This document shows positions 1 through 5,182 of a DNA stretch of 5,182 nucleotides, piece by piece (the first letter of the stretch is position 1; each line of letters starts with the position of its first letter). The stretch is from the NCBI GenBank assembly GCA_046160675.1, contig JBJXHH010000047.1, positions 1 to 5,182 of the forward strand, in the 5' to 3' direction. The notes beneath the pieces are model-generated. The model saw only the letters and a list, made by a program, of their open reading frames with translations, searched no databases and had not been told where the DNA came from. The DNA is from JACMJP01 sp046160675. GTDB lineage: Bacteria > Bacteroidota > Bacteroidia > Chitinophagales > BACL12. Both the position numbers and the translations under genes were made by a program.

Positions 1-528
1 GTTTTCATGAATGAGAAAATTTTTTGCTTTCTCTGCACCACTTCCAAAGAACGCAATTTTTTTTATCTGAAGAATCGTTTGAAAAAAAGTTTCATCAATA
101 ATTCTTGCATCTTCTTTTTCAATTTCATTCATCAACGGGTCGTATAAAGCACAATACACTTCCATCCTCCTTGCGTCTATCATCGGGCATAAAAGGGAAG
201 TCTTTGAAACGCTGCTTGCCGCAGTTGCCATCGCCTGTAAAGATGAAACATCTATAAGCGGAATGTTCAATGCATGGCAAATACCTTTTACAGTGGAAAC
301 ACCAATACGCAATCCCGTATAAGATCCTGGGCCAGCACTTACACTTACAGCTGACAGATCAGAGATTGAAACCCCTGCTTCAAAAAAAAGATTTTTTATA
401 AGCACTGCAAGTTGCGCAGCATGGTCATTTTCTCCATCACTAAAAACTTCTTTTATAAGATCAGCATCATTACTTAGGGCAACACTGCAAAGTGGCGATG
501 ATGTTTCAATATGTAAAAGATATGCCAA
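1..528 (-). CDS. tsaB: TsaB, tRNA N6-threonylcarbamoyladenosine (t6A) biosynthesis protein, C-terminus cut by window edge
   Basis: TsaB is a catalytically inactive ASKHA-fold paralogue that pairs with TsaD in the complex which adds threonylcarbamoyl to A37 of ANN-decoding tRNAs in the cytoplasm. The 176 visible codons read openly to the left edge; family members are usually about 230 residues, so roughly the last quarter is missing. Family marks seen are the N-terminal strand AYLLHIETSSPLCSVALS (residues 2-19), the signature SAGPGSYTGLRIG (64-76) followed by VSTVKGICHAL, and IDARRMEVY (117-125). The start is set as TTG at 528..526 because the codon just before it is the in-frame TAA of the M28 peptidase gene, and AYLLHIET is where the family begins; the first in-frame ATG lies about 100 codons inside. 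With a zero-base gap and no clear ribosome binding site, its translation is probably coupled to the upstream gene. The family call is firm; the TTG start is inferred. Confidence 0.93.
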   Translation of the reverse strand, partial: MAYLLHIETSSPLCSVALSNDADLIKEVFSDGENDHAAQLAVLIKNLFFEAGVSISDLSAVSVSAGPGSYTGLRIGVSTVKGICHALNIPLIDVSSLQAMATAASSVSKTSLLCPMIDARRMEVYCALYDPLMNEIEKEDARIIDETFFQTILQIKKIAFFGSGAEKAKNFLIHEN

Positions 529-2187
529 TTAGAATTCAACAGGAAATAAGAGCTGTGAATTATTGCGCAAAACTATTACTGTTGTTTTTTCCCCCTTGCT
601 AAATTTACCAAGAGCCTTCATGTAACTCATCATATCAGCAACTTCGTATGCGCCAAGTTGTATCACAACGTCGCCGGCAAGTAATCCTGCTTTTGAGGCG
701 GGCTTACCATCCGTTACTCCATCTATTCTCATTCCCCTGCCTTCAAAAGCATAATCCGGAATAACACCCAGGGTTACTTTAAAACTAGGTGTATCTTCCT
801 GTTTGGCATCATTCGTTTTTGTAAATACAATCTTATTGTCATCATTCACCTCTTCAATGATATTATAAGCATATGATAACACCTGTTTCATGCCTGAAAA
901 ATTTACTTTTTCAATATCATCAGAAGGTTTGTGATAATCGCTGTGAGTGCCGGTAAAGAAAAACAACACCGGAATATCCCGGAGGTAAAAAGAGGTTTGA
1001 TCACTAGGCCCGATACCTGGTTCTGTAGTTTTAATATGTAGCCCGGCACTATCCACTTTTTTTACAACATCCCAGGCAGGAGAGGTTCCTATGCCGTTTA
1101 CAAGAAGTGTTCTTGAGGAGGAATCTAAGCGCCCTACCATGTCGAAGTTAAGCATATAATTGAATGAAAACTCTTTCATCAGGTCGGAATGCACAAAGTC
1201 ATTTGAACCAAGTAAACCCATCTCTTCTCCGCTAAATGCAATGAATAAATAATTATTGTTTTTAAGGTTTGAAGATTTTAATTTTCTTGCCAGTTCTATA
1301 ATTACACCTACACCGCTTGCATTGTCATCTGCTCCGTTATGTATTGCAGGTTCACCCCTGTATAGAGAGCCTCCGGCTTCGCCATGCCCCAGGTGATCAT
1401 AATGCGCACCGATTACAACCGTGTTTGCAGCGCCGTTATCAATGTAGCCGAGAACATTATGTCCTTTTATCACAACGGGGTTTAACTCAACACTGAGATT
1501 GATTTCACCCGAATATTTTTTTACCTGCTCGGCCGTTGAGACATCCACAAAAAATACAGGAATATTTTCCGGTGAAATATTTCTTGAATAGTTAGAAGAG
1601 GGGTCCTCATATAAAGAGTCGGTATTAAAAAAAATAATCCCGATGGCGCCATTTGCAGCAGCCGTTTTTATTTTCATCCTTTCATCAGCATACTCCGCAA
1701 ATTTTGAATGCGGGTTATCCGATTCAGGGGAGGAAAGTTGAATGAGCACAATTTTGTTTTTTACATCTTTTCCGGCATAATCATCATGATTCAACTGGGT
1801 GGCCGAGATGCCATAACCTACATATTCCGCTTTTGCTGTTACTAAGCCGCTTGCAGACATTGGGTGAGGGAAATGAAAAGAATCTGCTACAATAGTTTTG
1901 TTCAAAAAGGAAATGAAATTTCTATCGCCCAATTCTTTACCCCGGTTTGCACTGAACTCGTCCAGGAAATTATTACCATTTTCCACTACAGGTTGCAGGC
2001 CTATCGTTTTAAATTCACCAACTATATATCTGGCAGCAAGCATCTCCCCTTCACTACCGGTTGCCCGGCCCTCTAACTTATCATCAGCAAGATATGTTAC
2101 ATGGGTTTGAAGCCTCTCTAAAACAGATTGTGCGCCTACTTGCAGGCACACACCTGCAATCAATAATAATAAAATGATCTTTTTCAT
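529..2187 (-). CDS. Secreted M28-family zinc metallopeptidase with PA-like insert and C-terminal PDZ-like domain
   Basis: This is a 552-residue exported aminopeptidase-type enzyme, likely acting in the periplasm or outside the cell. Residues 1-19 form a Sec signal peptide (KK, then a Leu/Ile-rich core, likely cut at GA/Q); the Cys at 14 does not sit in a proper lipobox. A PA-like region spans about 115-235, within an M28 fold at about 25-445. The di-zinc site is complete: H262 in AHYDHLG with catalytic D264, bridging D287 in NGADDNASG, general base E321 and ligand E322 in FSGEEMGLLGS, D349 in NFDMVGR, and H419 in HSDYHKPSDD. Residues 470-550 resemble a PDZ domain, with IPDYAFEGRGMRI and KPASKAGLLAGDVVIQLG, perhaps for substrate or partner binding. 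The ATG at 2187 lies 38 bases after the S41 protease stop, and its stop TAA directly abuts the tsaB start. Substrate is unknown; the family includes leucine and other aminopeptidases. Confidence 0.93.
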   Translation of the reverse strand: MKKIILLLLIAGVCLQVGAQSVLERLQTHVTYLADDKLEGRATGSEGEMLAARYIVGEFKTIGLQPVVENGNNFLDEFSANRGKELGDRNFISFLNKTIVADSFHFPHPMSASGLVTAKAEYVGYGISATQLNHDDYAGKDVKNKIVLIQLSSPESDNPHSKFAEYADERMKIKTAAANGAIGIIFFNTDSLYEDPSSNYSRNISPENIPVFFVDVSTAEQVKKYSGEINLSVELNPVVIKGHNVLGYIDNGAANTVVIGAHYDHLGHGEAGGSLYRGEPAIHNGADDNASGVGVIIELARKLKSSNLKNNNYLFIAFSGEEMGLLGSNDFVHSDLMKEFSFNYMLNFDMVGRLDSSSRTLLVNGIGTSPAWDVVKKVDSAGLHIKTTEPGIGPSDQTSFYLRDIPVLFFFTGTHSDYHKPSDDIEKVNFSGMKQVLSYAYNIIEEVNDDNKIVFTKTNDAKQEDTPSFKVTLGVIPDYAFEGRGMRIDGVTDGKPASKAGLLAGDVVIQLGAYEVADMMSYMKALGKFSKGEKTTVIVLRNNSQLLFPVEF

Positions 2188-2225
2188 GTAGTTAATTAAT
2201 GAGATGCAAAGGTCTAAAAGAAAAC

Positions 2226-3902
2226 TTATTTCACAGGCTGTAAAATGGCCTCATACTCCCGTGTATCATTTAGTATTCGAACAGCCTCAAGGATATCAGG
2301 ATCCGATTTAAAGGAAACCTCCAAAATTCCATCTTCATTGTAATATCTTGAAACGATTTCTTTATTCAATTCCAGGAGTATCTCATCTTTAAATTTATAC
2401 AGGTCATTTTCTTTATCATGCCCGATGCCTTTCTTTAAATTCTCAATATCATTCTTCAAAGCATCATAGTAAGCATCTTCTTTCGCTTTGTTTTCAAAGT
2501 CATTCAGCATCTTTTCCGTTTCAGTCGTATAGTCATAATCTTTATCTGCGAGCCACTTTACAAAAGCATCATATTCAGCATCGGTTAAAGAAAACGTTTT
2601 CGCATCAGCTATGCCCGCATGTTCATACTTATATTTTGTGGCGTATTGAAAGATCAGGTTTTTTGTGAGAAGGCTCACGGTGATGTCTTTGTATTTTTCA
2701 ATTTCTACTTTCAGGTCCGGGTCAACCCCACCACCATCATACACCACCCTGCCATTTGTTGTTTTGAATGCGGTTTTCAATGAATCAGGAACCTTCCCAA
2801 TGCTTCCATCTTCATTGCGATGTGAATAATCGAGCGCCTGGATACACCTGCCACTTGGGATATAATATTTAGCCGTTGTGAGTTTCAGTTTTGTGTTGTA
2901 CGAAATATCACGGGTAGTTTGTACCAGCCCTTTTCCAAAAGTTTTTTGACCAACCACCACTCCCCGGTCATAATCCTGAACAGTACCGCTTACAATTTCA
3001 CTGGCACTGGCGCTGCGGCTGTTTGTGAGCACCACCAGCGGGATATTTGTATCAACCGCCGGATTCAGAGTATTAAAAATTTTATCCCATTCTGCCACCT
3101 TTCCCCTTGTGCTGCAAATTTCTTTTCCTTTGTCAATAAAAACATTGCTCACATTTACGGCCTCATGCAGTAAACCTCCGGGATTTCCTCTCAGGTCAAG
3201 GATCACCCCTTTCATTTGCGGGTGTTGTTCTTTTAATTTTTTAAACGCATCCGCAACGTTTCGCCCTGAGTTTTCTGTAAACTGTGTGAGGATAATGTAT
3301 CCTGTGTTTTCATTCACTATGCCGAAATAAGGAACATTGTCAATTTTTATTTCTTCCCTGCTGATGACAAGGTCATATTCTTTTTCTTCAAAAGGTTTTT
3401 TGTATTTGATATTTACGCTGGTGCCGGGAGAGCCCCGCAGAATGTCGCTCACTTCGTCGCTGTTTCTACCGCTGGTACTTTTTCCATCTATTGATAAAAT
3501 AATATCACCTGCTTGCAGGCCTGCTTTATCAGCAGGAAAACCCTCATAGGTGGAGATGACAGTTACATTTCCATCAATCGGGCGGATGACAGCACCTATT
3601 CCTCCATAGTTTCCTGTTACCTGGAACTTATAGCCTTCTATCTCTGCTTCTGAAATATAATTTGTGTAGGGATCACAGGTTTCGAGCATGGCATCAATTC
3701 CGGTGCGCATCATTTTGTTAGGATCTATCTCATCTACATAATACGTATTCAATTCTTTATAGACAGAAGTGAAAATGTCTATGTTCTTTCCGATCTCAAA
3801 CAAGTCGGCACTCGAGGCAGCAGATGTAAGAACAATTGCCGCAACAGATGCTGTTACGCCGAGAAAAATTTTTCCTTTCAATGTCTGCAGAAAACGTTTC
3901 AT
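2226..3902 (-). CDS. S41-family C-terminal processing protease (CtpA/Prc-like) with PDZ domain
   Basis: This is a 558-residue serine protease that should trim or degrade envelope proteins from exposed C-termini. A basic N-terminus and a hydrophobic stretch at about 12-32 form a signal peptide or membrane anchor. A helical region at about 40-90 is followed by a PDZ domain at about 90-175 (GGIGAVIRPIDG, then GFPADKAGLQAGDIILSIDG). The catalytic core is at about 190-400, with VILDLRGNPGGLL (233-245) and the Ser-Lys pair: S299 in NSRSASASEI and K324 in TFGKGLVQ, 25 residues apart as in E. coli Prc and plant CtpA, plus Q328. A charged, Lys/Asp/Glu/Tyr-rich tail of about 150 residues (405-558) follows the core; its job is not visible here. 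The ATG at 3902 precedes the signal sequence, with only an A-rich AAAAAGAT before it. The gene sits 40 bases after yidD and 38 before the M28 gene, fitting one transcript. The family is certain; the precise substrate is not. Confidence 0.95.
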   Translation of the reverse strand: MKRFLQTLKGKIFLGVTASVAAIVLTSAASSADLFEIGKNIDIFTSVYKELNTYYVDEIDPNKMMRTGIDAMLETCDPYTNYISEAEIEGYKFQVTGNYGGIGAVIRPIDGNVTVISTYEGFPADKAGLQAGDIILSIDGKSTSGRNSDEVSDILRGSPGTSVNIKYKKPFEEKEYDLVISREEIKIDNVPYFGIVNENTGYIILTQFTENSGRNVADAFKKLKEQHPQMKGVILDLRGNPGGLLHEAVNVSNVFIDKGKEICSTRGKVAEWDKIFNTLNPAVDTNIPLVVLTNSRSASASEIVSGTVQDYDRGVVVGQKTFGKGLVQTTRDISYNTKLKLTTAKYYIPSGRCIQALDYSHRNEDGSIGKVPDSLKTAFKTTNGRVVYDGGGVDPDLKVEIEKYKDITVSLLTKNLIFQYATKYKYEHAGIADAKTFSLTDAEYDAFVKWLADKDYDYTTETEKMLNDFENKAKEDAYYDALKNDIENLKKGIGHDKENDLYKFKDEILLELNKEIVSRYYNEDGILEVSFKSDPDILEAVRILNDTREYEAILQPVK

Positions 3903-3942
3903 ATCTTTTTGGTTATTTGTTATTCATGAATTGAAGAACCAC

Positions 3943-4173
3943 TTATGGAACGGGATCATGCCCGTGCCCGCCCCAGGGATGACATCTTGAAATTCTTTTC
4001 AAACCCATCCACCCTCCTTGTAAGGGGCCGTGCTTTTTCACCGCTTCAATCATATACGCCGAACAGGTAGGTGTGTACCTGCAACTGTTCGGGAACAGGG
4101 GTGAAATGCTCAATTGATAAAAACGCACAAATTTTATCATCAGCCAGCTTACAGCTTTACCCGCCCATGTCAT
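3943..4173 (-). CDS. yidD: YidD, membrane protein insertion efficiency factor
   Basis: YidD is a small protein that attaches to the inner face of the cytoplasmic membrane through an amphipathic helix and helps YidC- and Sec-dependent insertion of membrane proteins. The 76 residues match the whole family profile: a hydrophobic, basic N-terminal helix (about 5-20, WLMIKFVRFYQ), then LSISPLFPNSCRYTPTCSAY with C31 and C37, the helix EAVKKHGPLQGGW, the RISRCHPW motif with C64, and the closing GGHGHDPVP. Length is typical. The ATG lies inside rnpA, so the two genes overlap by 17 bases in different frames, which favours coupled translation. The rpmH-rnpA-yidD order is the conserved bacterial one, but yidC, normally next, is replaced here by an S41 protease gene. 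No promoter was found just upstream. Confidence 0.97.
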   Translation of the reverse strand: MTWAGKAVSWLMIKFVRFYQLSISPLFPNSCRYTPTCSAYMIEAVKKHGPLQGGWMGLKRISRCHPWGGHGHDPVP

Positions 4174-4654
4174 ACACCTGCATTAAACGGTTTAAAACTA
4201 ATTTCATTTTATGTTCCATGTCGTTAAAAGTTGTTATGGAGGCATCAGAATAAATAATGATAACGGCGATGCTGAGGTTTTGGTTGTGTAAGTGTGTGTA
4301 AAGATCATTCTTATTGCGGCGGAAAGTTTCCCGCATCAGGCGTTTCAGGTGGTTGCGATCCACTGCTCTCGGGAAAATTTTCTTGGGCGCCGTCATGGCT
4401 ACCTGTATGGGTACACCCGGAGTATGCTCAATTTTTTGGTGCAGCACCCGCAAAGGCTTGCTTAAAAAACTTTGCCCCGCTTCAAAAAGCGAGGCAATGA
4501 TCTTTTTACTGCGAAGCCTTTCGGCTTTCGAAAAGGAGGCACCGGAAAAAGCGATTACTTTTTCGCTGCCTTTATCAAAGTTTGTTATATCGTTTGATGG
4601 CCCGTTCGTCAGAAACAGATAGTTTTTTACGTCCTTTCCGGCGGCGCCTTGCAA
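4157..4654 (-). CDS. rnpA: RNase P protein component RnpA; start codon uncertain
   Basis: RnpA is the protein subunit of RNase P; it binds the catalytic RNA and the 5' leader of precursor tRNA to help mature tRNA 5' ends. From residue 41 of this reading the protein fits the family: FSKAERLRSKKIIASLFEAGQSF, a central strand region ending in VAMTAPKKIFPRAV, and the RNR-type helix DRNHLKRLMRETFR (99-112; here RNH). From F41 it is 125 residues, near the usual length. The start is the oddity. The given start is a TTG at 4654..4652 inside rpmH, directly preceded by an in-frame TGA, which adds about 40 residues with no family resemblance and an 80-base overlap with rpmH. No ATG, GTG or TTG lies in frame between it and the conserved domain. 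A rare start such as the ATC at residue 34, or a frameshift from rpmH, are the alternatives. The 3' end overlaps yidD by 17 bases. Identity is firm; the 5' boundary is not. Confidence 0.9.
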   Translation of the reverse strand: MQGAAGKDVKNYLFLTNGPSNDITNFDKGSEKVIAFSGASFSKAERLRSKKIIASLFEAGQSFLSKPLRVLHQKIEHTPGVPIQVAMTAPKKIFPRAVDRNHLKRLMRETFRRNKNDLYTHLHNQNLSIAVIIIYSDASITTFNDMEHKMKLVLNRLMQVYDMGG

Positions 4655-4745
4655 TCACAGCCCTTCCGTCTTTGGTTTTCATGCGCTTGCGGAAGCCATG
4701 CTTGTTTACTCTTTTCCGCTTGGATGGTTGAAAAGTAGGTTTCAT
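4575..4745 (-). CDS. rpmH: 50S ribosomal protein L34
   Basis: L34 is a very small, basic protein of the large ribosomal subunit, buried in 23S rRNA. The 56 codons give MKPTFQPSKRKRVNKHGF, then RKRMKTKDGRAVIARRRRKG, then RKKLSVSDE and a tail RAIKRYNKL. The TFQPS start, NKHGF, the RM..DGR..IARRR.KGR core and L-SVSDE are the family signature, so the call is certain despite the size. Two details differ from the common form: Pro at position 3 where Arg is usual (MKRTFQPS), and a C-terminal tail about ten residues longer than the 46-residue E. coli protein. The gene ends in CTT followed by two in-frame stops, TGA and TAA (4577..4572). Its last 80 bases overlap the longest canonical reading of rnpA. 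It is the first gene after the 4783..4813 promoter, with a leader of roughly 30 bases. Confidence 0.97.
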   Translation of the reverse strand: MKPTFQPSKRKRVNKHGFRKRMKTKDGRAVIARRRRKGRKKLSVSDERAIKRYNKL

Positions 4746-4782
4746 CTCTCAAAAATTTACCCCGCTCAGATTTTCGGGATGG

Positions 4783-4813
4783 CAAAGATAGGCGATTTAA
4801 CCTTTTACACAAA
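4783..4813 (-). promoter_or_regulatory. Bacteroidota-type sigma-A promoter for rpmH and downstream genes
   Basis: On the minus strand the -33 element TTTG (4813..4810) is followed by a 19-base spacer and the -7 element TATCTTTG (4790..4783), an exact match to the TTTG / TAnnTTTG consensus of Bacteroidota housekeeping promoters. Transcription would begin a few bases past 4783, leaving a leader of about 30 bases before the rpmH ATG. It lies in the 106-base gap between the DUF3817 gene and rpmH, the natural place for the operon promoter. The match and position are seen directly; activity is inferred. Confidence 0.8.
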
Positions 4814-4851
4814 GTATCAACAGGGGTTTGCCCTTTCCCAGCCCTAAATAC

Positions 4852-5172
4852 TCAGGAACCGGCCTGTGCAGCTTCTTTTTGCAGGATCTTTTTGTCTAAA
4901 ATGAAAGGCCCCAGCGGCAGCAGGGAGGCAAGCACAGCCAGGGCGGTTTTATTAAGGCTCCAGTTAAGCGTAGTTTTTACATCCAAGCCCGCCACCATGT
5001 AAGCGATGAACAGGACGCCGTGAATCCAGCCTACAACAAGCACAGCCTGAGGTATATCAGCGGCATATTTCAGGGGCATGGCGATAAACAGCAGCACAAG
5101 AAAAGAAATGCCCTCGCCAATGGCAATGATCCGGAACCTTCCTAACGCTGATTTATACCAGGGCTGCTGCAT
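4852..5172 (-). CDS. DUF3817 family small integral membrane protein (YdzA-like)
   Basis: This is a 106-residue membrane protein of unknown function that matches the DUF3817 family (named from B. subtilis YdzA-like proteins). The family pattern is seen as RFRIIAIGEGISFLVLLFIAMPLKY (12-36), VVGWIHGVLFIAYMV (46-60) and ASLLPLGPFILDKKIL (82-97), giving three likely membrane segments at about 14-33, 40-62 and 76-93. Polar landmarks E20, K35 and H51 fall in or near the membrane parts and are typical of the family. The ATG at 5172 gives the usual length and has the family motif close behind, but only 10 bases of upstream sequence are visible, so a longer start outside the window cannot be excluded. 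It is the gene before the rpmH promoter and is probably a separate transcript. Function, and any link with the rpmH cluster, is unknown. Confidence 0.85.
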   Translation of the reverse strand: MQQPWYKSALGRFRIIAIGEGISFLVLLFIAMPLKYAADIPQAVLVVGWIHGVLFIAYMVAGLDVKTTLNWSLNKTALAVLASLLPLGPFILDKKILQKEAAQAGS

Positions 5173-5182
5173 GAAAATTTTT

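Noticed and set aside
568..575. TAGTTTTG on the minus strand, a TAnnTTTG match 40 bases before tsaB
   Set aside because: No TTG or TTTG element is found 19-21 bases upstream, and the site lies in conserved M28 coding sequence, so chance is the simpler reading.
1864..2110. Two plus-strand open frames of 70 codons opposite the M28 gene
   Set aside because: They are antisense shadows of a clearly conserved secreted peptidase and show no recognisable domain.
2207..2216. Possible promoter TAGACCTTTG just upstream of the M28 gene
   Set aside because: The TA is four rather than two bases from TTTG; the correctly spaced box reads GACCTTTG, and its -33 position reads CCTG. Too weak to annotate, though a minor internal promoter is possible.
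2919..3549. Several plus-strand open frames of 70-101 codons opposite the S41 gene
   Set aside because: They are antisense to the conserved PDZ and catalytic core, overlap one another, and show no family motif.
3922..3931. Perfect palindrome ATTCATGAAT in the yidD-S41 gap
   Set aside because: Ten bases in an AT-rich gap is expected by chance, and no partner site or known operator resembles it.
4294..4622. Plus-strand open frames of 68 and 102 codons opposite rnpA
   Set aside because: Antisense shadows of rnpA, Cys/Trp-rich and without a family match.
4627..4812. Minus-strand open frame of 61 codons upstream of and across rpmH
   Set aside because: It runs through the promoter and the rpmH coding region in another frame and has Arg/Lys/Ser-rich shadow composition; rpmH itself is the real gene there.
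4823..4833. GGG-CAAA-CCC hairpin after the DUF3817 gene as a terminator
   Set aside because: The stem is only three or four pairs and no T-run follows on the minus strand.

Overview
The window is a compact chromosomal stretch of a member of the Bacteroidota. Three things point there: the only clear promoter has the phylum's own consensus form (TTTG, 19-base spacer, TATCTTTG, minus strand, 4813..4783); no gene has a strong purine-rich ribosome binding site; and the protein families and their order fit the phylum. A Chitinophagaceae-like lineage is a guess from general resemblance. Every supported gene is on the minus strand, so transcription runs from high to low coordinates. No RNA gene, mobile element, CRISPR array or long non-coding stretch was found. 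The largest gap between genes is 106 bases.

In order of transcription: a small DUF3817 membrane protein (4852..5172); a promoter region; rpmH for ribosomal protein L34 (4575..4745); rnpA for the RNase P protein (4157..4654 as the longest canonical reading); yidD (3943..4173), overlapping rnpA by 17 bases; an S41 C-terminal processing protease (2226..3902); a secreted M28 zinc peptidase with PA-like and PDZ-like parts (529..2187); and tsaB, whose TTG start directly follows the M28 stop codon and which runs off the left edge (1..528).

The six genes from rpmH to tsaB are separated by 0 to 40 bases or overlap, so one transcript from the rpmH promoter is plausible. It would join translation and RNA-processing functions (L34, RNase P protein, the t6A factor TsaB) to envelope functions (YidD, two exported proteases). 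The usual partner yidC is not next to yidD, and dnaA is not upstream of rpmH within the window.

The most unusual point is the start of rnpA. Between the end of rpmH and the conserved start of the RnpA fold there is no ATG, GTG or TTG in frame. The only canonical start is a TTG inside rpmH, giving an 80-base overlap and about 40 extra residues. The rpmH gene also ends in CTT TGA, the core of the prfB +1 frameshift site, and a +1 slip there would enter the rnpA frame. No clearly new multi-gene system was found; the rest is ordinary housekeeping content.
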